The notes beneath the pieces are model-generated. The model saw nothing but the letters and a program-made list of their open reading frames with translations, searched no databases and was not told the origin of the DNA. This document shows positions 26,120-35,882 of a stretch of 64,000 nucleotides of DNA, in pieces. The position numbers were made by a program, and so were the translations under genes. Every line of letters begins with the position of its first letter. Position 1 is the stretch's first letter. The DNA is from Acinetobacter qingfengensis (GTDB lineage: Bacteria; Pseudomonadota; Gammaproteobacteria; Pseudomonadales; Moraxellaceae). The stretch covers positions 512,963 through 576,962 of the forward strand of contig NZ_VXKN01000001.1 in NCBI RefSeq assembly GCF_008693185.1, read 5' to 3'.

Positions 26120-29100
26120 ATGAACATTTCCAGATTATTTATTCTGCGTCCGATAGCCACAACTCTGTTTATGTTGGCATTGTTATTCAGTGGTTTACTG
26201 ATGTGGCGTTTGTTGCCGGTTTCTGCTTTACCACAGGTTGATTACCCGATTATTCAGGTATTTACTTTTCAGTCTGGTGCCAATCCGGACACAATTCAGC
26301 GTACGATTAGTTCTCCGCTGGAAAAGGAAATGGGTAAAATTGCAGGATTGAAACAAATGTCCTCAACCAGCTCATTGGGCGCTTCAGTATTGACTTTGCA
26401 ATTTGATCTTAATTCGGATCTGGGCGTGGTTGAGCAGGAGGTCCAGGCTGCCTTGAATACTGCAAATAGTAATCTACCAAGTGATCTGGCAACTCCACCA
26501 ATTTATCGCAAAGTTAATCCTGCCGATGTGCCAGTCATTACGCTTGCCGTGAGTTCACCGACACTTCCTTTACCCAAAGTCTACGATATGGTCGATACAC
26601 GGGTTGCGCAGAAGTTATCACAACTGTCCGGGGTCGGAATGGTTAGTCTGGCAGGAGGACAACGTCCTGCGGTTAGAGTACAGATGAATCCGACAGCATT
26701 AAAGTCGTTAAATTTAACGGCTGAAGATGTTCAGAGTGCCATTACTTCTGCCAATGTTAATCAGCCTAAAGGAAGTTTTGACGGAAAGTTTCGTACCACC
26801 ATGCTAGATGCCAATGACCAGATTAGAAGTATTGCCGAATATGAAAATTTAATCGTGGCATGGAAAAATTCTGCGGCAATCCGTTTAAAAGATGTAGCAA
26901 GCATCAGTGAAAGTAGTGAAGATCGCTATATGGCAGCATGGGCAAATGCACAAAATGCCATATTGATTAATGTACAACGACAACCGAATGCCAATGTGAT
27001 TGAAGTGGCTGACCAAATCAAGGCGATTTTGCCACAATTACAGCAAAATTTACCGGAAAATGTACAAGTCAGCATTTTGACCGATCGTACTGAAAGTATT
27101 CGCAGTTCAATTCATCATGTTCAAAAAGAACTGGTTTTTGCTGTTAGTCTGGTGGTGATGGTCACTTTTTTGTTTTTACGTAATTTACCTGCAACGATTA
27201 TTCCTAGTGTCACCGTGCCTTTATCTATTATTGGAACATTTGTGGTGATGTATTTCCTTGGATTTTCAGTGAATAACCTGACTTTGATGGCTTTGACCAT
27301 TGCAACTGGTTTTGTGGTAGATGATGCCATTGTGATGCTGGAAAATATCGCACGACATTACGAAGCTGGAGAAAGTCGTTTAAACGCAGCCTTAAAAGGT
27401 GCCAGAGAAATTGGATTCACTTTAATTTCCTTAACCATTTCTTTGATTGCAGTCTTAATTCCATTGTTATTTATGGGAGATGTAGTCGGACGTTTATTTC
27501 ATGAATTTGCAATTACACTGGCGGTTGCCATTGCCATTTCATTGGTTGTTTCACTGACCTTAACCCCAATGATGTGCGCCTATATTCTTAAGAAACATCC
27601 TGATCAACATGAACGAAAAGCAGGATTCATGGACAAGATCATTGATCGTTATGCTACTGGGTTGCGCTGGGTGCTGGCACACCAAACTTTGGCACTCGCT
27701 GTAATGTTTGGTTCAATTGTGGTAGCAGGAGCATTATACTGGTGGATTCCTAAAGGCTTTTTTCCGGTTCAGGACAGTGGTGTGATTCAGGTTGTGACCG
27801 AAGCACCTGATGCAATTTCATTTCAAGCCATGGGGCAACGTCAGCAGGCACTGACAACGGAGATTTTAAAAGATCCGGATGTGTCAAGTTTATCGTCTTT
27901 TATTGGTGTGGATGCGAATAATCCCAAGTTAAGTAATGGTCGTATTCTAATTAATTTAAAACCGCATGGTGAGCGTGATAATGTTCACGATATTATGCAG
28001 CGCCTGAAAGAAAAACTGGTCAATGTACAAGGCATTCAGGCATGGATGCAGCCTGTTCAGGAACTGAGTATTGAAGACAAGATTAGTCGAACTCAATATC
28101 AGATTAGCTTATCGGCACCGGATCAAGCCACACTGGAAATGTGGCAAAACAAATTTGTGACGGCATTGCGGCAACATGCCGAATTTTCTGATGTTACCAG
28201 TGAAACCACTGGTCAGGGATTGCAGGCTTTTGTAGAAGTCAATAAAGATGCTGCTGCTCGTTTAAATGTGAGTATGAGCGATGTCAATGCAGCCTTACAG
28301 AATGCTTATTCGCAAAGGCAAATTTCGACTTTATATACACAATCCAATCAATATCGTATTGTGCTGGAAGTTGCACCACAATACGCACAAACTCTGGCAG
28401 ATTTATCACAAACTTATGTACGTAATGCAGATGATCAGCCGATTTTATTAAGTAGTATTGCTACAATTACCGAAAAAAGTGCACCAACGATTATTCAGCA
28501 ACAGGGACAATTTCCCGCAACAACCATCTCCTTTAATGTTGCAGATGATATCGCCTTGGGGCGAGCCATTCAGACAATTGATATTGTCAAGCAACAGCTA
28601 CAATTACCTGATGATGTCAGTTTGAATTTACAGGGCGCAGCAGCAGCTTTTGAAAATTCACAAAGTAATACGTTATGGCTGGTCATTGCAGCAATTGTAA
28701 CGATGTATATCGTGCTTGGCATACTGTACGAAAGTTTTATTCATCCAGTGACTATTCTTTCAACATTACCTTCTGCGGCTATTGGTGCCTTACTGGCTTT
28801 GGCAATATTGCAACGTCCAATGGATATGATTGCACTAATCGGTATTATCTTATTGATTGGTCTGGTAAAGAAAAACGGCATTATGATGGTGGATTTTGCA
28901 CTTGCAGCCCAACGTGAGCAAGGTTTATCGGCTCAGGAAGCAATTTATCAGGCAGCTTTATTGCGTTTTCGTCCAATTTTAATGACAACAATGGCTGCTT
29001 TGGTTGGTGCAATTCCATTGATGCTGGCTTCAGGTTCAGGAGCAGAATTACGGCAACCACTCGGTATTGTCATGGTGGGTGGATTGATTGTCAGTCAAAT

Positions 29101-29197
29101 TCTAACGCTATTTACCACACCTGTCGTGTATTTGTTCTTTGATCGGTTTAGCTGGGATAAATCAGATCGGTCGACAGATATTGAGGTGTCGTCTTGA
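26120..29197 (+). CDS. RND efflux pump, MdtB/MuxB-like
   Basis: Full-length hydrophobe/amphiphile efflux pump of 1025 residues with the RND duplication: two sets of six membrane helices, each split by a large periplasmic loop. The proton-relay aspartate pair in TM4 (GFVVDDAIVMLENI) and the TM10 lysine (LVKKNGIMMVDFA) are intact, so it should be active. It is one of a heterologous pair with the next gene, as in MdtBC and MuxBC. No outer-membrane channel gene is nearby; a TolC-like protein encoded elsewhere would be needed. Confidence 0.94.
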   Translation: MNISRLFILRPIATTLFMLALLFSGLLMWRLLPVSALPQVDYPIIQVFTFQSGANPDTIQRTISSPLEKEMGKIAGLKQMSSTSSLGASVLTLQFDLNSDLGVVEQEVQAALNTANSNLPSDLATPPIYRKVNPADVPVITLAVSSPTLPLPKVYDMVDTRVAQKLSQLSGVGMVSLAGGQRPAVRVQMNPTALKSLNLTAEDVQSAITSANVNQPKGSFDGKFRTTMLDANDQIRSIAEYENLIVAWKNSAAIRLKDVASISESSEDRYMAAWANAQNAILINVQRQPNANVIEVADQIKAILPQLQQNLPENVQVSILTDRTESIRSSIHHVQKELVFAVSLVVMVTFLFLRNLPATIIPSVTVPLSIIGTFVVMYFLGFSVNNLTLMALTIATGFVVDDAIVMLENIARHYEAGESRLNAALKGAREIGFTLISLTISLIAVLIPLLFMGDVVGRLFHEFAITLAVAIAISLVVSLTLTPMMCAYILKKHPDQHERKAGFMDKIIDRYATGLRWVLAHQTLALAVMFGSIVVAGALYWWIPKGFFPVQDSGVIQVVTEAPDAISFQAMGQRQQALTTEILKDPDVSSLSSFIGVDANNPKLSNGRILINLKPHGERDNVHDIMQRLKEKLVNVQGIQAWMQPVQELSIEDKISRTQYQISLSAPDQATLEMWQNKFVTALRQHAEFSDVTSETTGQGLQAFVEVNKDAAARLNVSMSDVNAALQNAYSQRQISTLYTQSNQYRIVLEVAPQYAQTLADLSQTYVRNADDQPILLSSIATITEKSAPTIIQQQGQFPATTISFNVADDIALGRAIQTIDIVKQQLQLPDDVSLNLQGAAAAFENSQSNTLWLVIAAIVTMYIVLGILYESFIHPVTILSTLPSAAIGALLALAILQRPMDMIALIGIILLIGLVKKNGIMMVDFALAAQREQGLSAQEAIYQAALLRFRPILMTTMAALVGAIPLMLASGSGAELRQPLGIVMVGGLIVSQILTLFTTPVVYLFFDRFSWDKSDRSTDIEVSS

Positions 29198-32100
29198 ATA
29201 TCAGCCAGATTTTTATTCAGCGACCTGTTGCCAGCCTATTATTTGCAATTGCCATTATTTTATTGGGCCTATTGGCATATTTTAAAATTCCTGTTTCTGC
29301 ATTGCCACAGGCAGATATTCCAGTAATTGTTGTACGTGCCAGTTTACCTGGTGCCAGTCCGGAGAGCATGGCGGCAACCGTTGCCACACCACTGGAACGT
29401 GCTATGGTCGGTGTATCTGGAGTCAAAGCCATTAACTCCTCCAGTACACAGGGTTCGAGTCATGTGACTTTGCATTTTGCAATGGATACCGACATTAATG
29501 AAGCGGCAAGAGAAGTGCAGGCGGCAATTAATGCGGCGATCCCGCAATTGCCATCAGGTATGCCAAGTCCACCGCGTTATTCAAAAATTAATCCAAGCCA
29601 GAGTCCTGTGTTCTATCTGGCATTTAGTTCAGATCATTTGTCACCTGGTGATTTATACGAAATTGCTACCAATAAACTTTTACCGCATATTGCCCAGATT
29701 CCCGGTGTTGGCGAAGTTACTATTAATGGGGCATCCATGCCTGCTGTACGGGTAGTACTGAATCCAAATGCCTTAATGAATCAGGGAATTTCCTTGGAAC
29801 AGGTACGTCAGGCGATTAGTGATTATAATCAGGTGAAACCTGTTGGTGTTTTGGAACAGAGTAATTTGCGATGGCAGATCCAGTTAGCTTCGAGCAAGTT
29901 AAATGCCAGTGAATTTGCCAATATAGTTGTTCATCGTAATGGTAATCATTATGTACATCTAAAAGATGTTGCTGAAGTTAGCGATTCAGTAGAAAACCGC
30001 TATGTCACAGGATTTCATAATAATAAGCCTGCGGTGATTGTGATGATCAGTCGTCAGCCAAATGCCAATACAGTTGCGACCATTGACCGAATCAAACAAA
30101 AGTTACCATTTTTACGTGCTCTGATTCCGGCAGACAGCGATTTGACAGTGGTGATGGACAGTTCTTCAGCAGTGCGTCATGGATTGGATGAAGCACGTTT
30201 TACTTTGTTATTTTCCATGTGTCTGGTTGTTATAGTGACATGTCTGTTGCTAGGACGATTACGTAGTGCAGTTATTCCCACCATTGCCATGCTGGTAACA
30301 TTGGTAGGCGTATGTTCTGTGATTTATCTGGCCGGATTCTCACTAAATAATCTTTCTATTATGGCACTTATTGTGGCAATTGGATTGGTCATTGATGATG
30401 CTATCGTGGTACTGGAAAATATTGAACGCTATATCGAGCAGGGGTTAAATCCTTATCAGGCTGCGATAAAGGGAGCGCAAGAAGTTGGTATGACTTTAAT
30501 TGCCATGAATCTTGTACTTATGGTGATTTTTGTCGCAATTTTATTTATGGGTGGGGTGATTGAGCGTTTATTTCGAGAATTTTCCCTAACACTGGTATTT
30601 ATTATTTTGTTATCGGTAATTGTTGCCTTAACTTTAATTCCAAGTTTGTCGGCACGTATTTTTACCCCAGTGGCCAATGTACAAAACTCTAGACTTTATC
30701 AATTTAGTCAGGCATTGGTAAAGCAACTAACTTACTATTACCGAGATTCATTGGCATGGTTACTTAAACATGGCTACCTGGTTATTGTGATCTGGATTGG
30801 TTGTATTGCAGCTTCTGCATATTTATATAAAACTTTACCCAATATTATGTTACCCAAACAAGATACTGGGCGTTTATCAATATTTCTACGTGGTGATGAT
30901 GGTTTTTCTTTTCAGGTGATGCAACCTAAAATTCAAACCTTTGCCGAATATGTATTGAGAGATCCAGCCGTGGAAAATGTCATTGGAACAGCAGGTGACG
31001 TTGGTACTACCAATGCAAAATTATTGGTGAATCTTAAACCGAAGGCAGAACGGGGCGGTTTAGATTCTCAACAGGTCGCTGATCGTTTGAAGCGCAATGC
31101 GCCATTTATAGCAGGTGCTGTTTTTAATGCGCAAGTAGATCAGGACATTATGCTGGATGATCCGTTTGGTAACAATGCCAATGAATACACTTTATTATTA
31201 CAGTCGGACAGTACTGCTTTACTTAGAAAATGGGCGCCTATGGTAGCAAAGGAAATGGAAAAACTTCCTCAGCTTGAAGAGGTTGAAACCATTGGTGATG
31301 AAGGTGCACAGCAAGTTGTACTACAAATTGATCGCCAAGCAGCCAAGCTACTGGGAATTGATATGTCTGATATTGCCAGTGTATTAAATAATTCTTTTTC
31401 CCAGCGACAAGTCAGTACAATTTTTGCTGATCGTAATCAATTTCATATTGTCATGGAGGTGGATAAGCGTTTTACGGAACATCCCGAATCATTAGCTCGA
31501 GTACAAGTTTTGAATGATCAAGATGAATATGTGCCTCTAACCAGTTTTGCGACATGGTCGTATGGATTAGCAAATGATCGCGTCACACACCGTAATCAAT
31601 ATGCGGCTCTTGGGGTCGGTTATGTTGTCAAAAATGGCTATACTCAGGAACAGGCAGATCAGGCAATTCGTAGCATTATGCCTAAAATTATGCTGCCAGA
31701 CAGTATCTTTATCACCACAGATCAGGATGCACGGGCAGAAAGTTTGCAAACCGGGTTATCTACACCCTGGATTATTCTTACGGTTGCCGTGCTGATGTAT
31801 ATTGTTCTGGGAATCAGTTATGAAAACTTGATACATCCACTAACAATTCTATCCACCATTCCAGCAGTCGCATTGGGTGCTTTATTGACCTTATGGCTGA
31901 TCAAAATGCCTTTTAGCCTGATTGCATTACTAGGCATGTTTTTATTAATTGGAATTGTGGTAAAAAATGCAATTTTGCTGATTGATTTTGCCATTCAGTT
32001 GCAACGTCGTGGTGAAACTGCGCATAAAGCGATCTTACATGCAGCAATTTTACGCTTTAGGCCTATCATGATGACTAATATGGCTGCATTGATCGGTGCT

Positions 32101-32283
32101 ATTCCATTAGCTATGGGTCTAGGGGAAGGATCAGAAATGCGTCAACCCTTGGGTATAGCAATTGTCGGTGGCTTAGCATTAGGGCAATTCCTAACCTTAT
32201 ATACTACGCCGGTTATTTATTTGTATCTGGAAAAAATTGTACAGTGGTTTAAATCCAGATATACACCACAGAAAGTAATTTAA
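29194..32283 (+). CDS. RND efflux pump, MdtC/MuxC-like
   Basis: Second pump of the pair, 1029 residues, distinct in sequence from its neighbour but with the same architecture. TM4 shows GLVIDDAIVVLENI and TM10 GIVVKNAILLIDFA, so the proton relay is complete. It starts at a TTG whose TTGA overlaps the stop of the first pump, which couples translation. It is the last gene of the operon; a clear terminator follows. Confidence 0.93.
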   Translation: MNISQIFIQRPVASLLFAIAIILLGLLAYFKIPVSALPQADIPVIVVRASLPGASPESMAATVATPLERAMVGVSGVKAINSSSTQGSSHVTLHFAMDTDINEAAREVQAAINAAIPQLPSGMPSPPRYSKINPSQSPVFYLAFSSDHLSPGDLYEIATNKLLPHIAQIPGVGEVTINGASMPAVRVVLNPNALMNQGISLEQVRQAISDYNQVKPVGVLEQSNLRWQIQLASSKLNASEFANIVVHRNGNHYVHLKDVAEVSDSVENRYVTGFHNNKPAVIVMISRQPNANTVATIDRIKQKLPFLRALIPADSDLTVVMDSSSAVRHGLDEARFTLLFSMCLVVIVTCLLLGRLRSAVIPTIAMLVTLVGVCSVIYLAGFSLNNLSIMALIVAIGLVIDDAIVVLENIERYIEQGLNPYQAAIKGAQEVGMTLIAMNLVLMVIFVAILFMGGVIERLFREFSLTLVFIILLSVIVALTLIPSLSARIFTPVANVQNSRLYQFSQALVKQLTYYYRDSLAWLLKHGYLVIVIWIGCIAASAYLYKTLPNIMLPKQDTGRLSIFLRGDDGFSFQVMQPKIQTFAEYVLRDPAVENVIGTAGDVGTTNAKLLVNLKPKAERGGLDSQQVADRLKRNAPFIAGAVFNAQVDQDIMLDDPFGNNANEYTLLLQSDSTALLRKWAPMVAKEMEKLPQLEEVETIGDEGAQQVVLQIDRQAAKLLGIDMSDIASVLNNSFSQRQVSTIFADRNQFHIVMEVDKRFTEHPESLARVQVLNDQDEYVPLTSFATWSYGLANDRVTHRNQYAALGVGYVVKNGYTQEQADQAIRSIMPKIMLPDSIFITTDQDARAESLQTGLSTPWIILTVAVLMYIVLGISYENLIHPLTILSTIPAVALGALLTLWLIKMPFSLIALLGMFLLIGIVVKNAILLIDFAIQLQRRGETAHKAILHAAILRFRPIMMTNMAALIGAIPLAMGLGEGSEMRQPLGIAIVGGLALGQFLTLYTTPVIYLYLEKIVQWFKSRYTPQKVI

Positions 32284-32288
32284 AATAA

Positions 32289-32310
32289 AAGCTGCCAAAT
32301 TTGGCAGCTT
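32289..32310. terminator. Bidirectional terminator between the RND operon and hinT
   Basis: Perfect inverted repeat AAGCTGCC, AAATTT, GGCAGCTT with A-rich flank on the left and TTAATTAAT on the right, between two convergent genes. It ends the six-gene operon and probably the leftward hinT message too. Confidence 0.85.
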
Positions 32311-32354
32311 AATTAATGAGGTTTGTTTGAGATTTAACCTTTAAAATAATTTAA

Positions 32355-32777
32355 TTATTCAGATGCAATGGCTGCTTTAATTTTCTCTGCCAATCTCTTG
32401 ATATGTTCCTGATCACCCATTTGACCAGCATGTTGACGTAATTGATGTAATGATTCGGGAATCAAATGAAAATGTACATGTGGTACAGTTTGACCTGCTT
32501 CCTCACCAGAAAGTTGCATCAAGATAATGCCTTTTTTATCGAGTGCTTTTTCAATAGCTCTTGCAACTTTTTGAACAATCTGAATAGTATAAGCAGCATC
32601 TTCCGCAGGCAAATCCAATAAAGTGACTGCGGCAGTTTTAGGAATGACAAGAGTATGTCCTTCGGCCTGAGGCATAATATCCATAAAGGCTAAAGTTCTA
32701 TCATCCTCATAGACTTTGATTGCAGGTAATTCACCACGTAAAATTCTGGCAAAAATATTTTGCTCGTTATACGTCAT
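32355..32777 (-). CDS. HIT family protein (HinT-like nucleotide hydrolase)
   Basis: Histidine-triad protein of 140 residues. The catalytic HVHFH motif (H100, H102, H104) is intact, and an N-terminal NIFARILRGELPA segment is typical of HinT-type purine phosphoramidases. It hydrolyses adenosine phosphoramidate-type substrates in relatives; the physiological substrate is unknown. Confidence 0.92.
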   Translation of the reverse strand: MTYNEQNIFARILRGELPAIKVYEDDRTLAFMDIMPQAEGHTLVIPKTAAVTLLDLPAEDAAYTIQIVQKVARAIEKALDKKGIILMQLSGEEAGQTVPHVHFHLIPESLHQLRQHAGQMGDQEHIKRLAEKIKAAIASE

Positions 32778-32811
32778 TATGCGTTCCTTGTAAGTTACGA
32801 CAGACAGAAGG

Positions 32812-33084
32812 TTAATCTTTTTTCGGGCAGTTTAAAGATTTTAAATTTGCTTCAATTTGCGCAAGACGTTTACTTTCTGCATCACTAAAAGATGGTTTTT
32901 TAGTATGACAGTCTGCACCGTATTTAGCTTGAGCATCTTTATCTTTAAAACAATAACCTTTTGCTGCATAAAGAACATTTTTTTGTTCCTGCAAAGATTT
33001 ACAATCTTCTGCATAAACAGTTGCACTGATCATGCCTGTTAACATCAGACCAGCTAAAACAAGATTTTTGGCAATTTTCATCAT
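32812..33084 (-). CDS. Small secreted protein with YARHG-like motif
   Basis: I place the start at ATG 33084 (33081 is also possible), with AAGGAAG six bases upstream. The reading frame is open further upstream, but that extension is neither signal-like nor preceded by a ribosome site. The product is about 90 residues: a signal peptide (about 1-24, ending VYA) and a small domain with AAKGYCFKDKDAQAKYG, which looks like the YARHG domain (YARHGY-F-x(4)-L-x(2)-YF). Four cysteines could form two disulfides. Function is unknown. Confidence 0.72.
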   Translation of the reverse strand: MMKIAKNLVLAGLMLTGMISATVYAEDCKSLQEQKNVLYAAKGYCFKDKDAQAKYGADCHTKKPSFSDAESKRLAQIEANLKSLNCPKKD

Positions 33085-33208
33085 GTATCTTCCTTTATCA
33101 GGCGTTGATGGAGATTCAATTATAGAGTCTATATTGCGGTCGTCATTGATAAAAACAACCGCAATTGGCATTTTTGACAAATTATATACAAAAGGTGTAG
33201 ACACTGAT

Positions 33209-34081
33209 TTATTCTAATGTGATTTTGGTCCATGATTCATACAATTTGACAGCTGCGGAAAAATCACTATCGGGGGCGGCAGTCAAGCTGGCTGTCTGAA
33301 TCAGATTTTGTGTCAGACTTAATAATGGGGTTGGCAGTTTCACACTTTGTGCAAGTTTCAGTGCAATACCAGTATCTTTTGCCAATAAAGGTAAGGCAAA
33401 AGTTAATGGGAAATGACGATTTAATACCCGTTGTGGGAAGACATTTTCAGTCACGCCACTTTTTCCGCTGGAGGTATTGATACATTCAAGCGCACTTTGA
33501 AGATCAACACCATTCGCTTTAAGTGCAGTAAACCCTTCGGTTGTTGCCCATAAATGTACAGCCAAAAGCATATTATTTACAGCTTTTACGGCAAAACCGG
33601 CGCCCGGTTCGCCTACATGCTTGATTAATCCTGCAAAAGGTTCAATCGCTGTCTGTGCACGCTCAAAAACAGCAGTGTCACCGCCAACCATTACTGTTAA
33701 TGTGCCTTTTTCAGCACCAATGGTTTGTCCAGAGACTGGTGCATCCAGATAATCTGCCTGATATTGTTTTAAAAATTCGACCATACGTTTGGCAGATTCG
33801 GGTTCACCACTGGTACAATCTATCCAGATTGCACCTGCTTTTGGTGGATATTGCCGAATAATACTTTCAACATCGGCACTGGTAGGTAAGCAGGAAAAAA
33901 TGATATCTGCCTGTGTTGCTTGTTCAATGCTAACAGCTTGAGTTCCGTATTGTTCGGCATGCTGCTGCGCCTTACTGAACGTACGATTCCATACTAATAC
34001 TTGATCAAATGACTTGGGCAAATGCGCTGCCATTCGATAGCCCATTGCACCTAATCCAACAAATGCCGCCGTTAAACTCAT
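33209..34081 (-). CDS. 3-hydroxyisobutyrate dehydrogenase-like NAD(P)-dependent oxidoreductase
   Basis: Beta-hydroxyacid dehydrogenase of 290 residues. It has an N-terminal Rossmann motif GLGAMG (residues 9-14), a substrate-binding SGQTIGAEKGTLTVMVGG segment and the catalytic lysine in AVKAVNNMLLA. GarR, MmsB and GlxR share this fold, and the substrate cannot be assigned because no pathway genes adjoin. It is divergent from metZ across 223 bases. Confidence 0.85.
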   Translation of the reverse strand: MSLTAAFVGLGAMGYRMAAHLPKSFDQVLVWNRTFSKAQQHAEQYGTQAVSIEQATQADIIFSCLPTSADVESIIRQYPPKAGAIWIDCTSGEPESAKRMVEFLKQYQADYLDAPVSGQTIGAEKGTLTVMVGGDTAVFERAQTAIEPFAGLIKHVGEPGAGFAVKAVNNMLLAVHLWATTEGFTALKANGVDLQSALECINTSSGKSGVTENVFPQRVLNRHFPLTFALPLLAKDTGIALKLAQSVKLPTPLLSLTQNLIQTASLTAAPDSDFSAAVKLYESWTKITLE

Positions 34082-34169
34082 GAAGAAACCTTAAATCATA
34101 TTTTAGATGCCAATCAATAAACGCTGATTAATTTATCTTGTCAAGATGTTTTACTCGGTCATAGCTATG

Positions 34170-34197
34170 CTAAAGTGGTCATAAATTAACACTTTAG
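34170..34197. promoter_or_regulatory. Inverted repeat in the metZ upstream region
   Basis: CTAAAGTG (34170-34177) and CACTTTAG (34190-34197) form an 8-bp perfect inverted repeat with a 12-bp centre, 108 bp before the metZ start in the divergent intergenic region. It is a plausible operator for one or both genes. No known methionine riboswitch fold was recognised here. Confidence 0.4.
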
Positions 34198-34304
34198 TGA
34201 TAGGATCATGCAGTAAAATCCGCATATTACCTTGACCGAAATGCCAAGGCGCAGCACAATGAGCTTAAGTTTTTACATAGGACAGTCTTGGACTGAATAA
34301 CGTT

Positions 34305-35495
34305 ATGAGTCAGCAAACTGACCACGAATATGAACTTGCTACTTTGGCAATTCGTACCGGCCATAGCCGTAGCTTTGAAGGTGAACACAGTGAACCGGTT
34401 TTTCTTACATCATCATTTGTTTATGAAAATGCCGAAGAAGCTGCCGCGAAATTTTCAGGGAACACACCGGGAAATATTTACTCAAGATTTACCAATCCAA
34501 CAGTAAGCGTATTTGAAAAGCGTCTGGCTGCACTGGACGGTGCAGAGCGAGCAGTTGCCACCAGTTCTGGTATGGGGGCAATTCTGGCTGTGGTGCTGGC
34601 ATTTTTAAAAACTGGTGATCATGTGGTTTGTTCACGAGATATGTTTGGTTCAAGTGTATCTTTATTTGATAAATACGTGCGTAAATTCGGTATTGATATC
34701 GATTTTGTTAACTTGGTAGATCTAGATGCATGGAAACAGGCCATTCAACCTGAGCGTACCAAGTTATTATTTTTAGAATCACCGTCTAACCCATTATCGG
34801 CAATTGCTGATATTAGTGCATTGGCAGAGCTTGCCCATGCAAATGGCGCATTATTAGTTGTTGATAATAGCTTTTGCACACCAGCTTTACAGCGTCCATT
34901 GACATTAGGCGCAGATCTGGCAGTGTATTCTGCAACCAAATATATTGATGGTCAGGGACGTGCTTTAGGTGGTGCAGTTGTAGGTAGTCATCAATTACTT
35001 GAAGAAGTTTTTGGTGTAGTACGTACTCTTGGCCCAAGTTTAAGCCCATTCAATGCATGGATTTTTCTTAAAGGTCTGGAAACTCTAAAAATTCGTATGA
35101 AAGCTCACTGTGAAAATGCACAGAAATTGGCTGAATGGCTAGAACAGCATCCGAATGTCAATAAAGTTTATTATGCTGGATTACCACAGCATCAAGGATA
35201 TGAATTAGCAAAAGCTCAGCAAACTGGCTTTGGTGGTATCGTTGCATTTGAGGTTAAGGGTGAACGCACAGGTGCATGGAAGGTGATTGACTCTACCCAG
35301 TTTATTTCAATCACAGGAAATCTGGGAGATGTAAAATCTACCATTACTCATCCGGCCACCACAACACATGGTAAACTTTCACCAGAAGCTAAAGCCGAAG
35401 CAGGGATTACGGAAGGTTTAATTCGTCTGTCTGTAGGACTAGAAGATATTGATGATATTATTGCCGACCTAAAACGTGGTTTGGATCAGCTTTAA
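34305..35495 (+). CDS. metZ: O-succinylhomoserine sulfhydrylase MetZ
   Basis: PLP enzyme of the Cys/Met-metabolism family, 396 residues, that forms homocysteine directly from O-succinylhomoserine and sulfide. The PLP lysine lies in YSATKYIDGQGR (about residue 210), and the family segments YSRFTNPTV and TSSGMGAI are intact. The length and the GQGRALGGAVVGS stretch fit MetZ of Pseudomonas-type bacteria better than MetB or MetC. It is preceded by a 220-base divergent leader. Confidence 0.92.
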   Translation: MSQQTDHEYELATLAIRTGHSRSFEGEHSEPVFLTSSFVYENAEEAAAKFSGNTPGNIYSRFTNPTVSVFEKRLAALDGAERAVATSSGMGAILAVVLAFLKTGDHVVCSRDMFGSSVSLFDKYVRKFGIDIDFVNLVDLDAWKQAIQPERTKLLFLESPSNPLSAIADISALAELAHANGALLVVDNSFCTPALQRPLTLGADLAVYSATKYIDGQGRALGGAVVGSHQLLEEVFGVVRTLGPSLSPFNAWIFLKGLETLKIRMKAHCENAQKLAEWLEQHPNVNKVYYAGLPQHQGYELAKAQQTGFGGIVAFEVKGERTGAWKVIDSTQFISITGNLGDVKSTITHPATTTHGKLSPEAKAEAGITEGLIRLSVGLEDIDDIIADLKRGLDQL

Positions 35496-35539
35496 ATTAG
35501 TTATTTTTAAATAGTGTGTAATCGCAAAAGGATCAATTT

Positions 35540-35869
35540 ATGAATATTAATATGTTGATGCAACAAGCTCAGCGTATGCAAAAAGATATGGAAGCCAATG
35601 TCAAAAAAACCAAGGCTGAACTTGCTCAAACTGAAGTGCAGGCAGAAGCTGGTGGTGGTTTGGTGAAAGTAACCATGACTTGCCGTTTTGTGGTAAAACG
35701 TATTGAAATCAATCCTGATCTTTTACAGGATGATCCAGAAATGATTGAAGACTTGATTGCCGCTGCCATTAATGATGCAGTACGTCAGGCTGAAGAAGTT
35801 TCTGATGAACGCCTAAAAGATGCGAATAGCGGTATGGGATTACCACCGGGCTTATCAGGCTTATTTTAA
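35540..35869 (+). CDS. YbaB/EbfC family nucleoid-associated protein
   Basis: DNA-binding dimer subunit of 109 residues with an N-terminal helix rich in Gln/Met ([13 protein letters not shown]), a [13 protein letters not shown] beta region and a conserved C-terminal GMGLPPGL. It is co-directional with recR 13 bases downstream, the classical ybaB-recR pair. Confidence 0.94.
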   Translation: MNINMLMQQAQRMQKDMEANVKKTKAELAQTEVQAEAGGGLVKVTMTCRFVVKRIEINPDLLQDDPEMIEDLIAAAINDAVRQAEEVSDERLKDANSGMGLPPGLSGLF

Positions 35870-35882
35870 TAACTGGAGTTGA

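Noticed and set aside
29477..29755. Antisense or alternate-frame open frames inside pump and other genes
   Set aside because: They lie wholly within well-supported genes, have no ribosome sites and give low-complexity or unlikely proteins; treated as shadows throughout the window.
26120..32283. Assigning the RND pumps to a named drug-efflux system
   Set aside because: The pair resembles MdtBC/MuxBC in layout, but operon context with iron genes and lack of a local outer-membrane factor make a drug-pump name unsafe.
33085..33204. Longer start for the YARHG-like protein
   Set aside because: The extension has no ribosome site, is not signal-like and would bury the real signal peptide; AAGGAAG precedes the ATG at 33084.
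34085..34304. Possible SAM-type riboswitch in the metZ leader
   Set aside because: Small hairpins (for example CCTTG/CAAGG near 34232-34250) are present, but none of the conserved cores of the SAM riboswitch classes could be matched.
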